Part shown: positions 1 through 5,796 of the stretch, in pieces
How the letters are laid out: the number at the start of each line of letters is the position of its first letter
Position numbering within the stretch: the first letter of the stretch is position 1
Origin: Pseudomonadota bacterium
GTDB taxonomy: Bacteria; Pseudomonadota; Alphaproteobacteria; Caulobacterales; Caulobacteraceae
Length of the DNA stretch: 6,444 bases
NCBI GenBank assembly: GCA_023445705.1
Contig: JAEXKM010000141.1
Span: 1-6,444 of the forward strand
Reading direction: 5' to 3'
Notes under the pieces: generated by a model
Told to the model about the DNA's origin: nothing
Seen by the model: only the letters and a program-made list of their open reading frames with translations
The model's database searches: none
Program-made: the position numbers and the translations under genes

Positions 1-240
1 GTTGAGCGCCACCCGGTGCAGCCAGGTGTCGAAGCGCGCCTGGCCGGGCTTCCACTGCGCGGCCTGCTTCCAGGCGCGCAGGAAGGTCTCCTGGGCGACA
101 TCCTCCGCCTCGGTCGGATCGCCGAGCATGCGATTGGCGAGCGCAAGCACCCTTGGCAGCTTGCGGCCCATGAGCGCGCGAACGGCCGCAGGGTCGCCCT
201 GCCCGACACGCGCCAGCAGTTCCTCGTCGGGATCCTCCAA
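1..240 (-). CDS. ECF-type RNA polymerase sigma factor, N-terminal part (runs off the left edge)
   Basis: This is an alternative sigma factor that would direct RNA polymerase to its own promoter set. The first 80 residues are visible. They begin (M)EDPDEELLARVGQGD, as typical ECF factors do, and continue with AEDVAQETFLRAWKQ at about residues 45-59 (sigma region 2.2, core polymerase contact) and FDTWLHRVALN at 70-80 (regions 2.3-2.4, -10 recognition). Region 4 lies outside the window. The start is TTG at 240-238. An in-frame TGA lies at 246-244, only one codon upstream, no ATG or GTG precedes the conserved part, and GAGG at 250-247 stands 6 bases before the TTG. The gene begins 35 bases after the EF-hand gene stop, so co-transcription is likely. 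An anti-sigma factor might follow beyond the left edge (inference). The ECF subgroup cannot be assigned from this fragment. Confidence 0.9.
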   Translation of the reverse strand, partial: MEDPDEELLARVGQGDPAAVRALMGRKLPRVLALANRMLGDPTEAEDVAQETFLRAWKQAAQWKPGQARFDTWLHRVALN

Positions 241-241
241 G

Positions 242-250
242 CCTCACCTC
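242..250 (-). promoter_or_regulatory. Ribosome binding site that decides the TTG start of the sigma factor
   Basis: On the minus strand the bases before the TTG read GAGGTGAGGC. The first GAGG (250-247) has a 6-base spacer to the start codon, a normal Shine-Dalgarno geometry. The TGA inside this stretch (246-244) is in frame with the sigma factor and rules out any start further upstream. Confidence 0.65.
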
Positions 251-275
251 GGCCGGCGTCGACACAAGCCTGTCG

Positions 276-677
276 TCAAGGTCTGCCACGGACTCGGCCC
301 TGGCCCGAGAGTTCGTCCCCCGTCAACCAGCCATCCTTGTTCGCGTCACGCCTCTCGAAGCGTTGCTTCGCTCCCGCGTCAAGCTCCGCACGATCGATGA
401 AGCCGTCGCCGTTGAGGTCCGAGCGCGCCCACATCCGTTCCAGCCGACCCTCGCGATCGGAGCCTTCCGGCGCCCGATCGGCCACAGGCTTCATCTCGGC
501 CTTCGAAATCCTGCCGTCGCCGTCGGCGTCCAGCCGGCCAAGCATGGCGTCGTTTTCCGCCTTGATGAACGCATCGAGCGACACCCGACCGTCCCCGGCG
601 GGATCAAGGCTGGGAGCCTGGGCGTGAGCCAGGCCGGAGACCAGCATCATGACAGCCGTGACCGCGAGAACCTTCAT
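276..677 (-). CDS. Exported EF-hand calcium-binding protein
   Basis: A 133-residue secreted protein that probably binds calcium in the periplasm. Residues 1-19 form a Sec signal peptide (MK, a hydrophobic core, then cleavage after AHA at 17-19). There is no lipobox cysteine and no cysteine at all. The mature part holds four 12-residue EF-hand loops in two pairs, as in calmodulin-like proteins. Loop 1 (25-36, DPAGDGRVSLDA) is degenerate, with Ala at position 3 and no Glu at position 12. Loop 2 (50-61, DADGDGRISKAE), loop 3 (87-98, DLNGDGFIDRAE) and loop 4 (111-122, DANKDGWLTGDE) carry the canonical acidic ligands and the final Glu. The ATG at 677 is preceded by AAAGG with a 7-base spacer; this site sits in a hairpin arm (see 682-709). 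The gene starts 60 bases after glnE and ends 35 bases before the sigma factor gene. The biological role is not known from sequence; a calcium sensor or buffer linked to the sigma factor is inference. Confidence 0.9.
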   Translation of the reverse strand: MKVLAVTAVMMLVSGLAHAQAPSLDPAGDGRVSLDAFIKAENDAMLGRLDADGDGRISKAEMKPVADRAPEGSDREGRLERMWARSDLNGDGFIDRAELDAGAKQRFERRDANKDGWLTGDELSGQGRVRGRP

Positions 678-681
678 GCCG

Positions 682-709
682 AACCTTTCGGACGTGCTTC
701 CGAGAGGTT
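682..709 (-). promoter_or_regulatory. Inverted repeat / hairpin covering the ribosome binding site of the EF-hand gene
   Basis: On the minus strand the arms are AACCTCTCGGA (709-699) and TCCGAAAGGTT (692-682) around a 6-base loop AGCACG. Ten of eleven positions pair; the exception is a C-A mismatch (704 against 687). The right arm contains the AAAGG Shine-Dalgarno sequence (688-684) of the EF-hand gene starting at 677. As RNA this would hide the ribosome binding site; as DNA it is a dyad that a dimeric regulator could bind. No U-tract follows, so it is not an ordinary intrinsic terminator for glnE. Confidence 0.5.
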
Positions 710-737
710 GAACGCGGTCGACGTCAATTTCCGTCGC

Positions 738-3635
738 TCAGGCGCGCACGATCTTCCGATAGGCTTCGTGGGCGGCCGCTCTCGCGGTGTTCAGTTTCGG
801 CGTCAGGCTACGGAAGTCGCGCAATCCGCCCGCCCGCGCCAGCAGGGTGCGGAACGCCTTCGGCTCCGCCGTCGGATCGCCGTTGTCGCCGAGGGCGACC
901 TTGAGCAGTTGGGTGAGGTTCTGCTGGAGGGTCCAGGCCTTCTGCAGCGCCGCCAGGGCGTCGGCCGGGGCCAGGCCTTCGAAGGCGGCCAGGGCTTCGG
1001 CGGTGTTCTGACGCAAGGGCCCGCCGTCGGCGGCATGGGCTAGTTGCAGGAACTGGGCGGCGAACTCGATGTCGACCAGGCCGCCCGGCGACAGCTTCAG
1101 GTCCCACTCGCCTTTGGGGGGGCGCTCCTGGGCCATCAGGTCACGCATCTCCAGGACGTCGGCGGCGGTGCGCTTGCGATCGCGCGGTCGGCGCAGCGCT
1201 GTCTCGATCGCCAAGGCCGCATCGGCCGCGAAAGCGGGTGTGCTGGACCAGACCACCCGGGCGCGGGTCAGCGCCAGGAACTCCCAGGTTTCGGCCTCAC
1301 GCTCATAATAGTCCTCGAACGCCGCGAAGCTGACCGCCACCGGCCCCTTGGTGCCCGAAGGCCGAAGCTGCATGTCGACTTCATAAAGCCCGCCTTCCGC
1401 AGTCGGGGTGGAAAGGGCGGCGATCAGGCGCTGGGTGAAGCGGCCGTAGAAGACGTCCGCGCTCCATCCCTTGATCGTCGACGTCTCGGCCGGGTCGGCG
1501 GAGCGATAGAGCGTCATCAGGTCGAGGTCCGAACCGGCGCTCATCTCCCGAGACCCGCACTTGCCCAGCGCGATGACGGCCACCTCGCCCTCGAAGTCGC
1601 CGCCGATGCGCTTGGCCTCGGCCAGGGCGGCCGGCGCCAGAACTTCGATGCAGATGTCGGCGAGATCGGCGAACGCCCGACCAGCCATCTCGGCGCTGGC
1701 CGCGCCGCTCATCACCTGGACCCCGACGCGGAAGGCCTGTTCGCGATGCACCCTGCGGACCGCGTCCATCACCTCTTCGAAGCCGTCGGCCTGAGACAGC
1801 GCCACGGCCATGACGTTCCGGTCTTCCTCGCTGTCGATCTGGGCGAAGAAGGCGCCGTCGAGCAGCGCATCGAGGGCGGCAGGCCGTCGGGCCAAGGTGT
1901 TGGCCAGGCGCGGCGCGAAGGCCATGACCTGCACCATCAGTTCGAACAACTTCTGCTGGGCGAGGAACAGCGACTGGAGTTGGACGCCCGAGGTCAGCTT
2001 GGAGAAGAAAGCCTCGAAGCGGTTGAAGGCGGCGTCCGGCGCCCCCGTCGCCTGGGCGGCCTCCAGCAGGCGCGGGGCCAAGCGCGTGAACAGTTCGCGC
2101 CCACGCTCGGTCCGGGTCGCCTGGATATGGCCGTGGTGCCAGGAGCGGATGGTCTGGGAAACCAGGGCCGGATTGGAAAAACCCATCCGCGCCAGGGTGG
2201 CGAGCGTCTCCGGGTCGTCGTCCACGCCGGTGAAGATCAGGCTGCCGAAGCGGGACGACAGCGCCTCCTCGTCCGGGAAAAGCTCGCCGTAGCGCCGGTT
2301 GACGGTCTTGAGGATCTTCTCGATGGCGGCGTCAAAGCTGCGCACGCGATCGTAGCCGTAGAGCGCGGCGACGCGCTTGCGCTCGGCGTCGGACTCCGGA
2401 AGGCGATGGGTCTGCTCATCGGCCAGCATCTGGATGCGATGCTCGACTGCGCGCAGTTGGACATAGGCTTCCGAGAGCTCGGCCGCGGCCTGGCTCGAAA
2501 CATGGCCTGCGGCCTCCAGCGCCCGCAGCGCGTCCAGGGTGCGGGGCGAGCGCAGTTCGGGGTGTCGGCCGCCGAGGATGAGTTGCTGGGTCTGGACGTA
2601 GAACTCGATCTCACGGATGCCGCCGCGGCCGAGTTTCAGATCCATGCCCTTCGCAGCGAGCCGGTCATCGACCTTGTGGACGTGGATCTGGCGCTTGATC
2701 GAATGGATGTCGGCGATGGCGGCGAAGTCCAGGTTCTTGCGCCAGATGAACGGCGAAAGCTCATCGAGGAACGCCCGCCCCCGGCGCACATCGCCCGCCG
2801 CGGCCCGCGCCTTGATGAAGGCGGCGCGTTCCCAGTTCTGGCCGACGCTCTCGTAATAATCGAAGGCCGCAGGCGCCGGCACGGCTGGCGGCGTGGAGGA
2901 CGGATCAGGACGCAGGCGCAGGTCCACCCGAAAGACGTAACCGTCGCCGGTCTTGTCCTGCATCAGTTCGGCCAATCGATGGGTGAGGCGCACCGCGAAA
3001 GCCTGGGTCTCGACGCCCTCGGCCAGCGGCAAGGCCTCCGGTTCGTAGAAGACCGAAATGTCGATATCGCTGGAATAGTTGAGCTCGTACGCGCCGTGCT
3101 TGCCCATGGCGATGCAGAACCAGCCCGGCACGGGCCCTTCCTCGCCCGAGCCCAGCCGCGTCAGGCGCCCGGCCTCGAGTTCGGCCTGTGCGGCCACGGT
3201 GAGGGCGGCGGCGAGCGCGGCGTCGGCGAAACGCGTCAGCGAGCCGGTCACCGCATCCAGGTCCCAGACCCCGCCGAGATCGGCCAGGGCGATGAGCAGG
3301 TGCGCCTCGGCCTTCAGCTTGCGCAGGCCGGCCTTGGCGGTTTCCCAGTCAGAGGCGCCGTGGGCGGCGGTCCGGGCGAGCAGATCTTCGAAACGCGCGG
3401 CGGGATCGCTTTCCAGCAGTTCGCGCAGACGCCCCGTATCGCGCCGCGCCAGGCTGGTGAGATAAGGCGAGGCGCCGAACACGGGCGCCAAGGCCGGCCA
3501 CGCCTTTTCGAGCAGCGGCTCCCAACCATCGCGCGCCGCCGCCTCGGCCAGCACGTTGCGCGCCCGGTCGGCGGCTTTCGGGTCTGCGATCGGGCCGCAG
3601 GGGCGCAGCGAATCCACGAGCTGAGTCATCACCAT
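738..3635 (-). CDS. glnE: Bifunctional glutamine synthetase adenylyltransferase / adenylyl-removing enzyme
   Basis: A cytoplasmic regulator of nitrogen assimilation: it adenylylates glutamine synthetase to switch it off and removes AMP by phosphorolysis to switch it on, under control of PII and glutamine. At 965 residues it has normal length and both nucleotidyltransferase halves. The N-terminal adenylyl-removing half has GKHGAYELNYSSDID (178-192, metal-binding D190 and D192), VDLRLRPDP (237-245) and GRGGIREIEF (336-345). The C-terminal adenylyltransferase half has GKCGSREMSAGSDLD (691-705, D703 and D705), VDMQLRPSG (753-761) and SPGGLVDIEF (849-858). The repeated order of these motifs shows the internal duplication, and all key acidic residues are present. 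The ATG at 3635 is the first possible start after in-frame stops; GTG at 3632 and ATG at 3629 are alternatives, and no clear Shine-Dalgarno sequence favours any. The gene follows the kinase by 47 bases. A run of seven C (1116-1122) lies in the reading frame without disrupting it. Confidence 0.97.
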   Translation of the reverse strand: MVMTQLVDSLRPCGPIADPKAADRARNVLAEAAARDGWEPLLEKAWPALAPVFGASPYLTSLARRDTGRLRELLESDPAARFEDLLARTAAHGASDWETAKAGLRKLKAEAHLLIALADLGGVWDLDAVTGSLTRFADAALAAALTVAAQAELEAGRLTRLGSGEEGPVPGWFCIAMGKHGAYELNYSSDIDISVFYEPEALPLAEGVETQAFAVRLTHRLAELMQDKTGDGYVFRVDLRLRPDPSSTPPAVPAPAAFDYYESVGQNWERAAFIKARAAAGDVRRGRAFLDELSPFIWRKNLDFAAIADIHSIKRQIHVHKVDDRLAAKGMDLKLGRGGIREIEFYVQTQQLILGGRHPELRSPRTLDALRALEAAGHVSSQAAAELSEAYVQLRAVEHRIQMLADEQTHRLPESDAERKRVAALYGYDRVRSFDAAIEKILKTVNRRYGELFPDEEALSSRFGSLIFTGVDDDPETLATLARMGFSNPALVSQTIRSWHHGHIQATRTERGRELFTRLAPRLLEAAQATGAPDAAFNRFEAFFSKLTSGVQLQSLFLAQQKLFELMVQVMAFAPRLANTLARRPAALDALLDGAFFAQIDSEEDRNVMAVALSQADGFEEVMDAVRRVHREQAFRVGVQVMSGAASAEMAGRAFADLADICIEVLAPAALAEAKRIGGDFEGEVAVIALGKCGSREMSAGSDLDLMTLYRSADPAETSTIKGWSADVFYGRFTQRLIAALSTPTAEGGLYEVDMQLRPSGTKGPVAVSFAAFEDYYEREAETWEFLALTRARVVWSSTPAFAADAALAIETALRRPRDRKRTAADVLEMRDLMAQERPPKGEWDLKLSPGGLVDIEFAAQFLQLAHAADGGPLRQNTAEALAAFEGLAPADALAALQKAWTLQQNLTQLLKVALGDNGDPTAEPKAFRTLLARAGGLRDFRSLTPKLNTARAAAHEAYRKIVRA
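3610..3627. promoter_or_regulatory. Pair of GANTC (CcrM-type methylation) sites at the glnE start
   Basis: GAATC at 3610-3614 and GAGTC at 3623-3627 lie within the first nine codons of glnE, 13 bases apart. By eye only two other GANTC sites exist in the window (291-295 and 2392-2396). In Caulobacter and relatives this motif is methylated by CcrM, is rare in the genome, and near promoters can couple transcription to the cell cycle. The sites are seen directly; methylation and any regulatory effect are inferred. Confidence 0.4.
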
Positions 3636-3641
3636 GACTTT

Positions 3642-3653
3642 AGCCGCGCGGCT
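3642..3653. repeat. Perfect 12-bp palindrome upstream of glnE
   Basis: AGCCGCGCGGCT reads the same on both strands and lies in the 47-base gap between the kinase stop and the glnE start, ending 7 bases before the ATG at 3635. It could be an operator half-pair or form a short 4-bp stem. Such GC-rich palindromes also arise by chance in DNA of this composition. Confidence 0.25.
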
Positions 3654-3682
3654 GTGGAGATTTCACTATGAGCTTCGTGATG

Positions 3683-5086
3683 TCAGGCGCGCGGCAGGAT
3701 CAACGCGACCCGCAGGCCCGGTCCCATGTCGCCGACCTTGCCGGGGCCTTCCGATAGCTCCAGCCGGCCGCCGTGGGCCTCGGCCACGGCCGCCACCAAC
3801 GACAGCCCCAGGCCGGAACCGGGCTCGCTACGGCTGTTTTCCAGACGTACGAAACGTTCCACGACGCGCGCGCGGTCCTCGTCCGGCACGCCCGGCCCGG
3901 TGTCGGTGACGGAAAACTCGATCTCTCCGGACGAGCGGCGACGCACGCGCAGCATGATGGCGCCGCCAACCGGCGTGTACTTCACCGCGTTGTCCAGAAT
4001 ATTGGCGAGCGCCTGGGCCAGGAACTCGCGGTTGCCGCGGACCTGCAGGTCCCGGGCGAGTTCGGAGCCGAACTCCAGACCCTTGTCCTCGCAGGTCGGC
4101 TCGTAGAGTTCGGCGAGGTCACCGGCCAGTTCGGCCGGATCGAAGATGCTCTGGTCGGGCGCCTGGCCGGCCGCCTGCAATCGGGCGATGGCGAGGACGG
4201 CCGAGAAGGTCTTCAGCACCCCGTCGGTGTCCTCCAGGGCCTGAGCCAAGGCTTCCTGAGCATCGCCCTTGCCCGCCTCCACGTCGAGATAGGCCGTTTC
4301 CAGCCGCGCCCGCAGGCGGGTCAGGGGCGAGCGCAGGTCGTGGGCGATGGCGTCGCCCGCATGACGATGGCCGGACATGGACCGCTCCAGCCGGTCGAGC
4401 ATGTCGTTGATGCCTTCGGAAAGCTCGTCGAACTCGTCACGGGCGCCGCGAACCGCCGCGCGGGCTCCGAAGTCGCCATTCCGGACGGCCGCGACCACGT
4501 CGTTCAGAGCGCCCATGCTGCGCGAGACGTTGCGGCTGACGAGGAGGCCGCCCGCAAGGCCAAGCAGGATGACGAGGGCGCCTGCGCCCCAAAGGGCGCG
4601 GACGATCTTCACCACATAGGCCTGGTCCTCGCTGATGTCCGCGCCGACGAACAGCACCTCGCCGCCGCTCAGCCGCTCCTGGAAGCCGCGGGCGGGATGC
4701 TTCACCATGCGCCCCTGGGCGTCGTAGTCGGTGACCGAGAAGCTCGCCCGCGCCGGCGCGGCGCTGGCCCCGCCCTCTATCGGAGTTTCGGCGATGGAGC
4801 CCGAAATCCGCGTGCCGTCCGGCTTCATCAGCAGATAGAGGAACGGCCGTTCGCTGGCCGCCCGCTCGATCAGGGACTGGTTGACCGCATCGACGCCGGC
4901 GCGGTCGTAAGCGGCCACCAGCGAACGCATTTCGCGGGTGATGTTGCGGTCGGTCCGGCGCGTCGCTTCGCCCGCGGTGGCGAGGTAGATGTAGGCGAGA
5001 AAGGCGCTGGCCGCCGCAGCGAACAGCGCCAGAAAGAGCAGCGTCAGCCGGAACGGCGTCGTGCGGAAGAGCCTGGGCAGGCGCAT
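3683..5086 (-). CDS. Membrane sensor histidine kinase of a two-component system
   Basis: A 467-residue inner-membrane kinase that would sense an envelope signal and phosphorylate the response regulator encoded just upstream. Order of parts: short basic N-terminus, first transmembrane segment at about 13-35, periplasmic sensor region at about 36-160, second transmembrane segment at about 164-184, HAMP at about 181-235, dimerisation/phosphoacceptor domain with AIAHDLRSPLTRLRARLE (phosphorylated His249), and an ATPase domain with N-box NILDNAVKY (362-370), G1 box DTGPGVP (395-401), F-box ERFVRLENS and G2 box GSGLGLSLV (423-431). The residue four after the His is Ser rather than the common Thr/Asn of the phosphatase motif, a tolerated variant in this class. 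The start at 5086 follows the regulator stop by 15 bases with only a weak G-rich ribosome binding site, which suggests translational coupling. The signal is unknown. I recall the protease-regulator-kinase-glnE order from other alphaproteobacteria. Confidence 0.95.
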   Translation of the reverse strand: MRLPRLFRTTPFRLTLLFLALFAAAASAFLAYIYLATAGEATRRTDRNITREMRSLVAAYDRAGVDAVNQSLIERAASERPFLYLLMKPDGTRISGSIAETPIEGGASAAPARASFSVTDYDAQGRMVKHPARGFQERLSGGEVLFVGADISEDQAYVVKIVRALWGAGALVILLGLAGGLLVSRNVSRSMGALNDVVAAVRNGDFGARAAVRGARDEFDELSEGINDMLDRLERSMSGHRHAGDAIAHDLRSPLTRLRARLETAYLDVEAGKGDAQEALAQALEDTDGVLKTFSAVLAIARLQAAGQAPDQSIFDPAELAGDLAELYEPTCEDKGLEFGSELARDLQVRGNREFLAQALANILDNAVKYTPVGGAIMLRVRRRSSGEIEFSVTDTGPGVPDEDRARVVERFVRLENSRSEPGSGLGLSLVAAVAEAHGGRLELSEGPGKVGDMGPGLRVALILPRA

Positions 5087-5101
5087 GACGCCAAGCCCGC
5101 C

Positions 5102-5773
5102 CTAGGGGTCGAGACGGTAGCCCGCGCCGCGGACCGTCTGCAGCATCGGCCGGTCGAAGCCCTTGTCGATCTTCGAGCGCAGGCGCGAGACGTGAACATC
5201 GATCACGTTGGTCTGCGGGTCGAAGTGGTACTCCCACACCTTCTCCAGCAGCATGGTGCGCGTCACCGACTGGCCGGCGTGGCGCATCATGAACTCAAGC
5301 AACTGGAACTCGCGGGGCTGAAGGTCGATCTCCTTGCCCTGGCGATGGACCGTGCGGCCGATGAGATCCATCTCCAGTTCGCCGACCCTGAGCAGGGTCT
5401 GGACGGAGCCGGTCTCGCGGCGGCGGGACAGGGCCTCGACCCGGGCGATCAACTCGGCGAAGGCGTAGGGCTTGACCAGATAGTCGTCGCCGCCGGCCTT
5501 GAGGCCCTCGACGCGGTCATTGATCTCGCCCAGGGCCGAGAGGAAGAGGACGGGCGTGCCGTCCCCTTCGCGCCGCAGGGTCTGAACCATGCTGACGCCA
5601 TCCATGCGCGGCATCATCCGATCGACGATCATCACGTCGAAGTCGCCCTTGCGGGCGGCCTCAAGGCCATCTTCGCCGTCGGCGGCGCGAACGCACTCGT
5701 GACCCGCTTCGCTGAGGCCGCGGTCCATGACCTCGGCCGCTTCCAGGTCGTCCTCGACAATCAGGATACGCAT
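5102..5773 (-). CDS. OmpR/PhoB-type response regulator
   Basis: A 223-residue DNA-binding regulator, the partner of the kinase that follows. The receiver domain (1 to about 115) has the acidic pair D8/D9 in MRILIVEDD, phosphoacceptor D51 (MIVDRMMPRMDG), switch Ser79 (FLSALGE), and Tyr98 and Lys101 in DDYLVKPYAF. The C-terminal winged helix (about 128-223) has LQPREFQLLEFMMRHAGQSV, a recognition helix near TNVIDVHVSRLRSKID and the terminal TVRGAGYRL. All catalytic residues are present and the length is standard. ATG at 5773 lies 23 bases after the protease stop. No standard GGAGG precedes it; a run of five G (5783-5787) about 9 bases upstream is the only candidate and lies in a small hairpin. 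Its targets are unknown; by analogy with CpxR-like systems the adjacent protease gene could be one (inference). Confidence 0.96.
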   Translation of the reverse strand: MRILIVEDDLEAAEVMDRGLSEAGHECVRAADGEDGLEAARKGDFDVMIVDRMMPRMDGVSMVQTLRREGDGTPVLFLSALGEINDRVEGLKAGGDDYLVKPYAFAELIARVEALSRRRETGSVQTLLRVGELEMDLIGRTVHRQGKEIDLQPREFQLLEFMMRHAGQSVTRTMLLEKVWEYHFDPQTNVIDVHVSRLRSKIDKGFDRPMLQTVRGAGYRLDP

Positions 5774-5778
5774 CGGTC

Positions 5779-5792
5779 GAAGCCCCCGCTTC
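5779..5792 (-). promoter_or_regulatory. Small hairpin in the leader of the response regulator gene
   Basis: On the minus strand GAAGC-GGGG-GCTTC forms a perfect 5-bp stem with a GGGG loop. It occupies the 23-base gap between the protease stop (5797) and the regulator start (5773), and its G-run is the only candidate ribosome binding site. It may be an incidental inverted repeat. No T-tract follows, so it is not a normal terminator. Confidence 0.25.
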
Positions 5793-5796
5793 TCGC

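Noticed and set aside
260..275. A 5-bp inverted repeat (CGACA...TGTCG) directly after the EF-hand stop, as a possible terminator.
   Set aside because: The stem is short and not GC-rich, and no T-tract follows on the minus strand. The sigma factor starts 35 bases after the EF-hand stop, so termination here would make little sense.
714..728. TTGACG-like sequence on the minus strand between glnE and the EF-hand gene as a -35 box.
   Set aside because: No convincing -10 element (housekeeping or ECF type) at a suitable distance could be found by eye, and the match overlaps the region just after the glnE stop.
16..1043. Plus-strand reading frames over the sigma factor, the EF-hand gene and the end of glnE.
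   Set aside because: They are low-complexity, Arg/Pro/Ser/Ala-rich shadows. The minus strand has a signal peptide with EF-hands and a sigma factor region 2 in the same place.
1116..1122. A run of seven G (seven C in the glnE sense strand) as a possible phase-variation tract.
   Set aside because: It encodes Pro-Pro in a normal frame, the gene is intact on both sides, and 7-base runs are common in DNA of this composition.
1044..3671. An 875-codon open reading frame on the plus strand opposite glnE.
   Set aside because: Its codons are exact complements of glnE codons. In high-GC genes this register stays open because TTA, CTA and TCA codons are rare in the sense strand. The translation shows no family features, while glnE on the other strand has all its motifs.
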